Shown here piece by piece: positions 55,775-64,000 of a stretch of 64,000 bases of DNA. The notes under the pieces were generated by a model. That model had not been told where the DNA came from. It ran no database searches and saw only the letters and a program-made list of their open reading frames with translations. Source of the DNA: CBDFKF01 sp965248765 (GTDB taxonomy: Bacteria > Pseudomonadota > Alphaproteobacteria > VGEJ01); the NCBI GenBank assembly GCA_965248765.1, contig CBDFKF010000003.1, positions 434,001 to 498,000 on the forward strand, in the 5' to 3' direction. Position 1 is the first letter of the stretch. Each line of letters starts with the position of its first letter. The translations under genes and the position numbers were made by a program.

Positions 55775-57586
55775 TTGACCGAATATCGCGCACCGCTCAC
55801 CGACATGCGGTTCACACTCACCGATATCGTCGGGATCGAGGAAACCGGGCGGCTGCCGGGCCTGGGCTCTATGGGCACCGATGTTATCGATGCTGTTCTC
55901 GAGCAGGCCGGCAGGCTCGCCAGCGAGGTGATCGGACCGCTCAACGAAGTCGGTGATCGCGAGCGCAGCCGGCTTGAAAACGGCGCGGTCCGCACGCCGA
56001 CTGGCTACCGCGAGGCGTATCAGGAGTTCATCGCCGGCGGCTGGAACGCGGCGCCGTTCGACACAGCGATCGGCGGCCAGGGGCTGCCGTGGTCGCTGAC
56101 GATGGCGCTGTTCGAGATGTGGGAGGGCGCAAGCCTCGCCTTCAGCCTGTGCCCGACGCTGACCCAGGCCGCGATCGAATGCCTGAACCAGCACGGCAGC
56201 GAGGAGCTCAAGGCGCTCTATCTCGACAAGCTGGTCTCCGGCGTGTGGCCCGGCACCATGAACCTGACCGAGCCGCAGGCGGGCTCGGATCTCGGCACCA
56301 TCGGCACCCGCGCCGAGCGATTCGGCGATCACTACCGGCTGCGCGGGACCAAGATCTTCATCACCTATGGCGATCATGACCTGGCCGAGAACATCGTCCA
56401 CATCGTCCTCGCCCGATCGCCGGACGGCCCGCCAGGGGTCAGGGGGCTGAGCTGCTTTTTGGTTCCTAAGTTCATCGTCGAGCCGGACGGCTCGCTGGGC
56501 GCACGCAACGACGTCAAGCCGATTTCGCTCGAACACAAACTCGGCATCCACGGCTCGCCTACCCTGACGATGGCTTACGGCGAGGACGGGGGCGCCGTTG
56601 GCTATCTGCTTGGCGCGGAGAACGCTGGCATCGAGGTGATGTTCACGATGATGAACAACGCGCGCCTGCTGGTCGGCTTGGAAGGCGTGGGCCTCGCCGA
56701 GCGCGCCTATCAACAGGCGTTGGCGCATGCTCGCGAGCGGCAACAAGGCCGGCCTCGTGGTACCGATGCCGCGGTCAGCACCGCGATCATCGGGCACCCC
56801 GACGTGCGTCGGATGTTGATGCTGATGAAGGCCAAGACCGAAGCCGCGCGGGCCGTCGCCTACCTCGCAGCAAGCTGTCTCGACCACGCGCGCCGCAATC
56901 CAGACGCGGAGGCGCGGTCCGCGAACCAGCGGCGACTCGATCTGCTCACGCCGGTGGTCAAGGCATGGTGTTCGGAGGTTGGGGTCGAGGTCACCTCGCT
57001 CGGCCTGCAAGTGCACGGCGGCATGGGCTACATCGAGGAGACGGGCGCGGCGCGGCTCTATCGTGACTCCCGGATCGTCCCGATCTATGAGGGCACCAAC
57101 GGCATTCAGGCCCTTGACCTGGTCGGCCGCAAGGTGCTGCCGGACGATGGCGCCGCCATGGCGGCGTTTCTTGGCGATGTGGACGCGCTGATCGACGAAC
57201 TGGGTACAGTAGCCGACGCGCCGGCACGAGACGGCGCGGCTGACTTGTCTGTCATACGGCGGGAGCTCGCCGCGGCGCGCGGCGCCCTCGAAGCCGCGAC
57301 CAGCTGGCTCACGGGCGGCGCGGACGGGGTGTCATCGGCGGTCGCCGGCGCGACGCCATTCCTCCATCTGTTCGGCGCGGTCGCCGGCGGTCACGGCTTG
57401 GCGCGCGGTGCCATCGCCGCCATGCAGCATCTCGCGGACGGCAGCAACGACGCGTTCTATCGGGCGAAGATCACCACGGCCCGCTTCTATGCCGAGCAGA
57501 TCTTGCCACCAGCAAGCGCGCTGCTCGGACCCATCACGCGCGGTACCGACACGCTGTTCGCGATCGCGCCGGAGCACATGGGCTAG
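55775..57586 (+). CDS. Acyl-CoA dehydrogenase, DmdC-like
   Basis: The 603-residue flavoenzyme begins TEYRAPLTDMRFTLTDIVGI, the N-terminal extension of the DmdC/long acyl-CoA dehydrogenase subgroup. The fold follows with GTMNLTEPQAGSDLGTIGTR (FAD region), GFxxxNN-like MFTMMNNARLLVGLEGVG, the catalytic-Glu region in YRDSRIVPIYEGTNGIQALD, and a C-terminal extra domain. DmdC oxidises 3-methylmercaptopropionyl-CoA, but other acyl-CoAs are possible. Start TTG 55775. Confidence 0.9.
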   Translation: MTEYRAPLTDMRFTLTDIVGIEETGRLPGLGSMGTDVIDAVLEQAGRLASEVIGPLNEVGDRERSRLENGAVRTPTGYREAYQEFIAGGWNAAPFDTAIGGQGLPWSLTMALFEMWEGASLAFSLCPTLTQAAIECLNQHGSEELKALYLDKLVSGVWPGTMNLTEPQAGSDLGTIGTRAERFGDHYRLRGTKIFITYGDHDLAENIVHIVLARSPDGPPGVRGLSCFLVPKFIVEPDGSLGARNDVKPISLEHKLGIHGSPTLTMAYGEDGGAVGYLLGAENAGIEVMFTMMNNARLLVGLEGVGLAERAYQQALAHARERQQGRPRGTDAAVSTAIIGHPDVRRMLMLMKAKTEAARAVAYLAASCLDHARRNPDAEARSANQRRLDLLTPVVKAWCSEVGVEVTSLGLQVHGGMGYIEETGAARLYRDSRIVPIYEGTNGIQALDLVGRKVLPDDGAAMAAFLGDVDALIDELGTVADAPARDGAADLSVIRRELAAARGALEAATSWLTGGADGVSSAVAGATPFLHLFGAVAGGHGLARGAIAAMQHLADGSNDAFYRAKITTARFYAEQILPPASALLGPITRGTDTLFAIAPEHMG

Positions 57587-57695
57587 CTACCGCGTCGGCG
57601 CGCCACCCTGTGCCAGGAGCCGCGAGGACTATGGTGGTCATGCGCACTCGGCCTAGAATGCCGTCCGGGCGGCTCTCATCGCGAAAGGACACGCT

Positions 57696-58277
57696 ATGAA
57701 ACGCAGGTTGGTGGCGGCTGTCGGGCTCTGCCTCCTCGCCGCACCAGTTCTGGCCGGCACCGAGGACGGCCGATACGTTATCAAAGGTGCCGGCAACGGC
57801 ACCTGCCAGCGATTCGTGACGGAGCGCGAGGCCGAGTCGCAGGCCTACGCGCTATTCGGCGGCTGGCTCGCCGGCTACCTCACCGCCTACAACCAGCTCT
57901 CCGAACAAACCTTTGACATCGCGCCGTGGCAGAACCTCGACCTACTCGCCGCCTTAATCGATAACTTCTGTCGCCAGAACCCGGACGTCCGTTTCATCGC
58001 GGCCGTCGGCTCCATGATCGTCCAGCTCCAGACCACCCGACTGCGCACCGCCTCGGAACAGATCGAGGCAACCGCCGGCGAACATACGATCACGATCTTT
58101 CGCAACGTTCTTCGCGATGTGCAACAGCTTCTCAAGGACCTCGGCTACTACGAGAGCGAGGTCGATGGTCTGTACGGCGAGGGCACGCGGCTCGCGCTCG
58201 AGAGTTATCAACAGGCCAAGGGTCTGGCCACGACAGGCGTGCCCGATCAACGCACGTTATTCCAGCTCTACCGCTAG
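57696..58277 (+). CDS. Exported peptidoglycan-binding (PG_binding_1) protein
   Basis: The 193-residue protein has a signal peptide (MKRRLVAAVGLCLLAAPVLAG), a mid part with Cys at NGTCQRF and DNFCRQNP that may form one disulfide (HdeA-like pattern), and the C-terminal PG_binding_1 motif VQQLLKDLGYYESEVDGLYG and TRLALESYQQAKGLATTG. It would bind the wall in the periplasm. Start ATG 57696 has GAAAGGA upstream. Confidence 0.85.
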   Translation: MKRRLVAAVGLCLLAAPVLAGTEDGRYVIKGAGNGTCQRFVTEREAESQAYALFGGWLAGYLTAYNQLSEQTFDIAPWQNLDLLAALIDNFCRQNPDVRFIAAVGSMIVQLQTTRLRTASEQIEATAGEHTITIFRNVLRDVQQLLKDLGYYESEVDGLYGEGTRLALESYQQAKGLATTGVPDQRTLFQLYR

Positions 58278-58288
58278 AGCTCGCGTGA

Positions 58289-58311
58289 TTGACGTTTACG
58301 TAAACGTAAAG
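58289..58311. promoter_or_regulatory. LiuR/MerR-type operator with overlapping promoter elements
   Basis: TTGACGTTTACGTAAACGTA and the next bases form a 22-base near-perfect inverted repeat with an exact 16-base core (acgtttacgtaaacgt, 58292-58307). It closely resembles the operators of LiuR, a MerR-family regulator of branched-chain and fatty-acid catabolism. The TTGACG half could double as a -35 and TAAGAC (58312-58317) as a -10, placing the operator between them as MerR regulators require. The start codon follows at 58321, so the transcript may be leaderless. Confidence 0.7.
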
Positions 58312-58320
58312 TAAGACGGA

Positions 58321-59373
58321 GTGGTGGACCCCGAGCTTGAGTATCCGTTCGCCCTAGCGCCCGACTATGGCACCGTCACGGAGGTCGCCGACGGTGTCGG
58401 CTGGTTGCGTATGCCGCTGCCGTTTCAGCTCGACCACATCAACCTGTGGCTATTGCGGGACGGTCCCGGCTGGACGATCGTCGACGCCGGCCTGCGTAGC
58501 CGCAAGGTCCAGGGCCTGTGGGAGCAGATACTCGCGACCGCCCTGGAGGGGCAACCAGTTCGGCGATTGATCGTCACCCATTTCCATCCCGATCATGCCG
58601 GCCTTGCCGGCTGGCTGTGCGAGCGCCTCAAGGTCCCGTTGTGGATGCCGCGGACCGAGTGGCTTTATGCGCGGATGCTGACCTTGGATGCGCCGGAGGA
58701 GGTGCCCGACGACGTCATCGCCTTCTATCGCAGCGCCGGGTTCGAAGAGCCGATGTTGGCGATGATGCGGGCCGCCGGCTACGCCCACTACCGCAAAGGT
58801 GTCGCACCACTGCCCCGGCAGTTCCGCCGGCTGCAGGATGGCGATGCGATCGATATCGATGGGCGCGCCTGGCAGATCATGGTCGGCACCGGGCACAGCC
58901 CGGAACACGCCTGTCTCTATTGTAGCGAGCTCGGCGTGCTGATCGGCGGCGATCAGCTGCTTGCGAAGATATCGCCGCACATCGGGGTCTATCCGACCGA
59001 GCCCGAAGCCAATCCTCTCCAGGACTATCTAGGCTCGCTGCCGCGCTTCCGCCATCTGCCGGCCGAAACCTTGGTGCTGCCATCACACATCCTGCCCTAT
59101 CGCGGCGTGCACAAGCGGCTCGCTTCGCTGGCGGCGCACCATGAGGAACGCCTGGGCCGCCTCAAACGCGCGTGTGCGACACCACACACCGCCACTGAGC
59201 TCGTGCCGATATTGTTCGACCGCAAGCTCGACGCGATGGGCTTCTATATGGCGACCGGCGAGACGCTGGCCCACCTCAACCACCTGCGCGCGGACGGTGT
59301 GATCGAGCGGCACAGCGAGCCCGGTAGCGTGGATCGCTACCGGCTCAGCGCCCGCGCCGCCGACGCCGCCTGA
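58321..59373 (+). CDS. MBL-fold metallo-hydrolase
   Basis: The 350-residue metallo-beta-lactamase-fold enzyme has the zinc motif THFHPDHAGLAGWL (H-x-H-x-D-H, about 84-97), VGTGHSPEHACLY (third His, about 190) and GGDQLL (Asp ligand). The C-terminal ~75 residues form a winged-helix-like extra domain found in acyl-CoA-linked MBL proteins. First gene of the operon with the SDR and acyl-CoA ligase. Start GTG 58321. Confidence 0.9.
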   Translation: MVDPELEYPFALAPDYGTVTEVADGVGWLRMPLPFQLDHINLWLLRDGPGWTIVDAGLRSRKVQGLWEQILATALEGQPVRRLIVTHFHPDHAGLAGWLCERLKVPLWMPRTEWLYARMLTLDAPEEVPDDVIAFYRSAGFEEPMLAMMRAAGYAHYRKGVAPLPRQFRRLQDGDAIDIDGRAWQIMVGTGHSPEHACLYCSELGVLIGGDQLLAKISPHIGVYPTEPEANPLQDYLGSLPRFRHLPAETLVLPSHILPYRGVHKRLASLAAHHEERLGRLKRACATPHTATELVPILFDRKLDAMGFYMATGETLAHLNHLRADGVIERHSEPGSVDRYRLSARAADAA

Positions 59374-59381
59374 AGCCGGCC

Positions 59382-60203
59382 ATGGCCAACCTCGGCGGCA
59401 AGACGCTATTGATCACCGGAGCCTCGCGTGGCATCGGCAAGGCAATCGCGCTTCGTGCCGCCGCCGATGGCGCCAACATCGCGATAATCGCCAAGACCGT
59501 CGAGCCGCACCCGAAGCTGCCTGGCACCATTCACAGCGCCGCGGCGGAGATCGAGGAGGCCGGCGGCAAGGCACTTGCGCTGGCGGTGGACATTCGCTTC
59601 GAGGATCAGATCGCTACCGCCGTGGCACGCACGATCGAGACGTTCGGTCGTCTCGATGTGCTCGTCAACAACGCGAGCGCCATTAGCCTGACCAGCACCC
59701 CGCAGACACCGCTCAAGCGCTTCGATCTGATGTTCGGCGTCAATGTGCGCGGCACCTTCGCTTGCTCGCAGGCCTGCCTCCCGCACCTCAAGCTGGCGCC
59801 GAACCCACACATCCTCAACATCGCGCCGCCACTCAACATGGAGGCGAAGTGGTTCCAGAACCACGTCGCCTACACCATGGCGAAGTACGGCATGAGCCTC
59901 TGTGTGCTCGGCATGGCCGAGGAGTTCCGGGCTGACGGTATCGCCGTTAACGCCTTGTGGCCGCGCACCGTAATCCTGACGGCAGCGCTCCAAATGATTG
60001 GTGCGCCGATCAAGCCGGAGAACTGCCGCATCCCCGAAATCGTCGCCGATGCCGCGCACCACGTCCTGTGCCGCGACGCCAAGGAGACGACCGGCAAATT
60101 CTTCATCGATGACGAGGTGCTGGCCGAGGCCGGAGTCTCCGACATTGAACAGTACCGGGCGGCCCCGGGCGGCACCCTGCTCCCCGACTTCTTCCTCGAC
60201 TGA
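59382..60203 (+). CDS. Short-chain dehydrogenase, HSDL2-like
   Basis: The 273-residue SDR has the nucleotide motif TGASRGIGKAIALRAA (about 11-26), NNASAISLT, and the catalytic YTMAKYG (Y-x-x-x-K). The stretch AKTVEPHPKLPGTIHSAAAE is typical of the hydroxysteroid-dehydrogenase-like 2 branch. Start ATG 59382 is 8 bases after the MBL stop. It likely acts with the ligase in fatty-acid or branched-chain catabolism. Confidence 0.93.
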   Translation: MANLGGKTLLITGASRGIGKAIALRAAADGANIAIIAKTVEPHPKLPGTIHSAAAEIEEAGGKALALAVDIRFEDQIATAVARTIETFGRLDVLVNNASAISLTSTPQTPLKRFDLMFGVNVRGTFACSQACLPHLKLAPNPHILNIAPPLNMEAKWFQNHVAYTMAKYGMSLCVLGMAEEFRADGIAVNALWPRTVILTAALQMIGAPIKPENCRIPEIVADAAHHVLCRDAKETTGKFFIDDEVLAEAGVSDIEQYRAAPGGTLLPDFFLD

Positions 60204-60314
60204 CGCTTGTCGCTCCGGATCGGCGCCGGCCCATCGCTATTCGGGGCCCGGTGGCGGGCCGAGCGTGTTCGCACTAACATGAGCCCAACCGAGGCAGGAG
60301 AGCGGAGGCGCACC

Positions 60315-62006
60315 ATGAGCACCGATCCTTGGTTCAACGCGTACCCACCAGATGTCGATTGGCACGCCGAGATTCCGGCACGGCCGCTTTACGCGTTGCT
60401 CGACGACGCTGCCCACCGGTTTCCCAGCCACCGGTGCATCGACTTCATGGGTCGCAAGTTCACCTTTGCCGACGTCGCTCGGCAGGTCGAGCATGCTGCG
60501 AGCGGCTTCCAACGGCTCGGCGTCGGCAAGGGGACCAAGGTCGGGCTGTTTCTGCCCAACTGTCCGCAGTTCGTCGTTGCCTACTACGGCATCCTCAAGG
60601 CCGGCGGCACGGTGGTGAACTTCAGCCCGCTCTATTCGGAACAGGAGATCCTCCACCAGGTCGAGGACTCCCAGGCCGACATCATGGTCACCCTGAACCT
60701 CAAACAGCTCTACCCGAAGATGGCATCGATGCTGCGCCAGAGCAGGGTGCGCCAGCTAGTCGTCGGCACCCTGCCCGAGGTGCTGCCGTTTCCGAAGAGC
60801 CTTCTCTACCCGATCGTCAAAGGCAGAGACATCGCCAAGGTCCCGAACGACCGCGAGCACACCTCGTTCAGGGAGCTACTGCACAATGACGGCTCGTACG
60901 AGCCGGCCCCCCTCGACCCTGAGAAAGATGTCGCGGTCCTCCAGTACACCGGCGGCACCACCGGGGTCTCCAAAGGGGCCATGCTCACCCACGCCAACCT
61001 CTACATCAACACCCAGCAGACGGCACTGTGGTTCACCGACGTCGAGCCCGGTGCCGAGCGTATCCTTGGGGTGTTGCCATTCTTTCACGTGTTCGCCATG
61101 ACCGTGGTCATGAACCAAGGTATCCACATCGGCGCCGAGATCATCATGCACCCGCGGTTCGAACTGGAGGCGGTGCTGAAGGACATCGTTGCCAAGAAGC
61201 CGACGCTGATGCCGGGCGTCCCGACGATGTTTGCGGCGATCAACAACCATCCGAAGCTCTCCGATTTCGACGTCAGCTCGCTCAAGGGCTGCATCTCGGG
61301 CGGCGCACCGCTGCCACTTGAGGTCAAGCAGCGCTTCGAGGAACGCTCGGGCTGCAGTGTGTTCGAAGGCTACGGGCTGACGGAGTGCTCGCCCGTGGCA
61401 TCGGCCAACCCGATGCAGGGGTCGAGCAAGGAGAACTCGATCGGCCTCCCCGTCCCCGGCACTCGCATCGTCATCACCGACCGCGACGATCCGCACAAGG
61501 TGCTGCCGCTCGGTGAGACCGGTGAAATCTGCATCGAGGGGCCGCAGGTAATGGCCGGGTATTGGCGCAACGACGAGGCAACCGAGAAAACCATCGTCGA
61601 CGGCCGACTGCACACTGGCGACGTCGGCTACATCGACGAGGACGGCTACACCTTCATCCTCGACCGCATAAAGGATCTGATCCTCACTGGCGGCTTCAAC
61701 GTGTATCCGCGCAATGTCGAGGAAGCGATCTATCAGCACCCCGGCGTTTCCGAGTGCACCGTGATCGGCGTTCCCGACGATTATTACGGGCAGTCCGTCA
61801 AGGCCTTCGTCAAACTCGGGGAGAGCCAGACTTTGACGGCCGATGAGCTCACCGACTTTCTAAAGGACAACCTCGGCAAACACGAGATCCCGAAGCACAT
61901 TGAGTTCCGTGCCGAGCTCCCCAAGACGATGATCGGCAAGCTCTCAAAGAAGGAGCTGGTGGCCGAGGAGATGGAGAAGTACCAGAAGGCCAAGGCTGCC
62001 GAGTAA
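60315..62006 (+). CDS. fadD: Long-chain acyl-CoA synthetase (AMP-forming)
   Basis: The 563-residue ANL ligase has the P-loop motif YTGGTTGVSKGAMLTHAN (about 215-232), FEGYGLTECSPVASAN (adenine-binding, about 353-368), LHTGDVGYIDEDGY and LILTGGFNVYPRNVEEAIYQ (hinge and C-domain). The start ATG 60315 follows GGAGAGCGGAGG. It activates fatty acids to CoA thioesters at the membrane. Last gene of the palindrome-controlled operon. Confidence 0.95.
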   Translation: MSTDPWFNAYPPDVDWHAEIPARPLYALLDDAAHRFPSHRCIDFMGRKFTFADVARQVEHAASGFQRLGVGKGTKVGLFLPNCPQFVVAYYGILKAGGTVVNFSPLYSEQEILHQVEDSQADIMVTLNLKQLYPKMASMLRQSRVRQLVVGTLPEVLPFPKSLLYPIVKGRDIAKVPNDREHTSFRELLHNDGSYEPAPLDPEKDVAVLQYTGGTTGVSKGAMLTHANLYINTQQTALWFTDVEPGAERILGVLPFFHVFAMTVVMNQGIHIGAEIIMHPRFELEAVLKDIVAKKPTLMPGVPTMFAAINNHPKLSDFDVSSLKGCISGGAPLPLEVKQRFEERSGCSVFEGYGLTECSPVASANPMQGSSKENSIGLPVPGTRIVITDRDDPHKVLPLGETGEICIEGPQVMAGYWRNDEATEKTIVDGRLHTGDVGYIDEDGYTFILDRIKDLILTGGFNVYPRNVEEAIYQHPGVSECTVIGVPDDYYGQSVKAFVKLGESQTLTADELTDFLKDNLGKHEIPKHIEFRAELPKTMIGKLSKKELVAEEMEKYQKAKAAE

Positions 62007-62052
62007 GCCGCAGCTTGAGGGACGGATTCCATACGGCCCGGACCGCGGCCAG

Positions 62053-63808
62053 CTAATCGACGAGACCGGCCTTGCGCACGCCGTCCATCACGTGATCCAA
62101 ATCTTCGCCATTTCGGTAAGGAAGGAAGCCAACCATCCCGGATACGTTGATCCGCGGATTGATCCTCTGCACCTCAGCCACAGCGGAGCCGGCCTCGTCG
62201 CGCAGACCGAGGTGGGCATACGCCGCCGCCGCGAAAAGGTGGTTGGGCATAAAATCTCGAAACCGCTCCGTGGACCTGCGCAGGGCCACCGCGGCGTCCT
62301 CGTAGTGGCGCGCCTGAAAGTAAGCGTGGCCGAGCGCCCATAGATACACGGGCGGATAGTGCGGGTTGCCGCGCTGGGCCCGCAGGATCAGCCCGATCGC
62401 CTCGTCCGGCTCGCCGGACCAGCCCCAGGTTGAAATAGCCGTCCGGATCGTTCGGATCGAGGTCGATCGCGCGACGCGCCTCGATCACAGCGTCGTCGTG
62501 CTGCTTTCGCCACAGCAAGACCTGCGAAAGGATCATGCGTGCGAGCGGAAGCGTATCGTCGAGGGCGATTGCCCGCGTCGCGAACTCGTAGGCCGGATCG
62601 AGCGTCTCCTCCGGCTTGAGATTCCAGCGCTGATGCCAGGGGATCAGGTAGGTGGCGGCGATACCCGAGTAGGCCCGCGCGAAACCGCCGTCGAGCTCTA
62701 CTGCCCGCCGGAACCACTCCTGCGCCTTCGCCATGCCCTCCTCTGTGTACAGGCTCAGCTGGTCGCGCCCGCGCAAGGTACAGTCATAGGCCTCGAGGTT
62801 ATCCGTGCCGCGGCGCGCGACACGCTCCTCTTCCTCGGGGCTCAAATGGACCTTGAGCGCGGCGACGATCTCGCCGCTGAGCTCGTCCTGGAGATCGAAT
62901 ATGTCGCCCAGCGCTCGGTCGTAACGTTCGGCCCATAGATGGTGTCCGGTCTCGGCGTCTATGAGCTGCGCTGTCACCCGTACGCGCTCGCCGGCGCGCC
63001 GGACACTGCCCTCGAGCACGTAGCGCACGCCGAGGTCGCGCGCGACCTCCTACACCTTCACCGAGCGCCCCTTGTAGGTGAAGCTCGAGTTGCGGGCGAT
63101 GACGAACAGACCGGCGATCTTGGAGAGGGTTGTGATGATGTCCTCGGACATGCCGTCGGCGAAGTAGCCTTGCTCGGGATCGCCACTCATGTTGTCGAAC
63201 GGGAGAACGGCAATGGAGGGGTGCTCCGAAGCGGCCTGCGGCGCAGGAGACGCCCCGCGACCACTCTCACCATCGCCGAGATCGACATCGAAAACGTGAA
63301 CCGCTTTGTCCATGTTCTTGACGGTGCGCCGACCGAGATCGCGGAAGGCGTGCGGCAGCTTGCCCTGGGCGTGCTCGACGACAGTGCCCGATACGTAGAC
63401 CCGACCCGGAGAGGCGATCTCCTGCAGTCGCGCCGCCAGGTTGACACCGTCGCCGTAGATGTCGTCGTCCTGAATGATCACATCGCCGAGGTTGACGCCG
63501 GCGCGAAACTCAATCCGCCGCTCGACTGATACATCATGGTTCTGCACGCGCATCGCGCGTTGAAAGGCAACGGCACAGTTAAGCGCGTCGACGACACTGG
63601 AGAACTCGACCAACAGGCCATCGCCGGTGGTCTTGACGATGCGCCCGTTGTGATGCGCGACCGTGGGCTGGATCAGCTCGTCGTGGAGCGCCGTGAGTGC
63701 GGCGAGCGGTCCCGATTCATCTGCGCCCATGAGCCGGCTGTAGCCGACCACATCGGTGCTGAGAATCGCCGCCAGACGGCGCGTCTCGGCCACTACCGCC
63801 ACGCCCAT
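62053..63808 (-). pseudogene. Class III adenylate cyclase-TPR protein, disrupted
   Basis: Residues 1-252 carry the cyclase domain (RLAAILSTDVVGYSRLMGAD, HNGRIVKTTGDGLLVEF, GVNLGDVIIQDDDIYGDGVN) and the TolB-like SIAVLPFDNMSGDPEQGYFA. TAG at 63050-63052 interrupts the frame, which continues as EVARDLGVRYVLEGSVRRAG, where families have Q before E-V-A-R; CAG to TAG is one base. A second lesion at about 62424, in a G-run, shifts the frame before the last TPR part (YLWALGHAYFQARHYED). The ~584-residue protein is thus broken twice. Confidence 0.85.
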
Positions 63809-63940
63809 TCCATTCAGCGACTCTAGGAGGCAGCCAATAGTGTGTCCACTTGGAGGGGTGTCCGCTGCTGGCGGAGGTCACCGCTTGGCCGGTCAGCGTG
63901 CTATAGTCAGACCGTTGCGGCACCTGACAAGGCGATACCC

Positions 63941-64000
63941 ATGACATCGGCCGAGATCATCGACATTGACGGCGATACGACTTCCGAATGCGTGCTCAGG
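63941..64000 (+). CDS. 5' end of a gene running off the window
   Basis: From ATG 63941 the frame reads MTSAEIIDIDGDTTSECVLR and is still open at the last base. It is divergent from the cyclase gene. Too short to assign. Confidence 0.4.
   Translation, partial: MTSAEIIDIDGDTTSECVLR

Overview
The window is high-GC DNA from an alphaproteobacterium, most likely of Rhodospirillales/Kiloniellales type. The assignment rests on gene order rather than a database match. The markers are petA-petB-petC for the bc1 complex, an F1-only ATP synthase operon (delta-alpha-gamma-beta-epsilon, Fo genes elsewhere), the DUF1285 / NUDIX / DUF6111 / CCA-transferase block beside a MoxR operon, and a HIG1-type small membrane protein before a PduO-type adenosyltransferase. 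No tRNA, rRNA or CRISPR array was found.

Layout. (1) 1-7.6 kb is a patchwork of broken mobile DNA: a frameshifted DNA methyltransferase, a 44-residue membrane peptide and a piece of a GpA-type phage terminase on the plus strand. These run head-on into a decayed type IVb (conjugative-type) pilus operon on the minus strand (pilO-X-Y-pilP-pilQ-pilR). Both ends of that operon are cut off, and it has an in-frame stop in X and another in pilQ. (2) 7.6-14 kb holds an exported protein, hemF, petABC, a ChrR-like cupin, an epimerase and a glutathione transferase. (3) 14-18.4 kb holds two amidases (one with a small partner protein), a lipocalin-like protein and msrA. (4) 18.6-21.8 kb holds a three-gene uracil-catabolism (URC) cluster: Urc1, Urc4/DUF1688 and uracil phosphoribosyltransferase. 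(5) 21.8-25 kb holds 2-oxoacid dehydrogenase E1 alpha and beta with a free-standing lipoyl domain, and an HpcH/HpaI aldolase. (6) 25-27.6 kb has two equal-length SGNH hydrolase paralogs around a Crp/Fnr gene that is cut by an IS256-family remnant.

(7) 27.6-37.3 kb is the conserved CCA transferase / DUF6111 / NUDIX / DUF1285 block, divergent from a MoxR-DUF58-DUF4159-large membrane protein operon. (8) 37.2-46 kb is mixed: GNAT, a LysR gene with an in-frame TAG, RidA, an ACT-like protein, an MFS exporter, a 101-residue orphan, DUF2306, a HIG1-like protein, PduO, a ferritin-like protein, and a complete ISNCY-type insertion sequence with 16-bp direct repeats. (9) 46-50.9 kb is atpHAGDC. (10) 51-64 kb holds an FAD-linked oxidase, a Sua5/TsaC protein, a solitary flagellin, a proline-racemase-family enzyme lacking the second catalytic cysteine, a DmdC-like acyl-CoA dehydrogenase, and a peptidoglycan-binding protein. 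A lactamase-fold / SDR / acyl-CoA ligase operon follows, behind a strong palindrome resembling LiuR operators. The window closes with a disrupted class III adenylate cyclase-TPR gene and the first 20 codons of another gene.

Several genes carry single lesions (methyltransferase, X, pilQ, LysR, cyclase) while all core metabolic genes are intact. This fits local pseudogenisation of accessory DNA, although assembly error cannot be excluded from one sequence.
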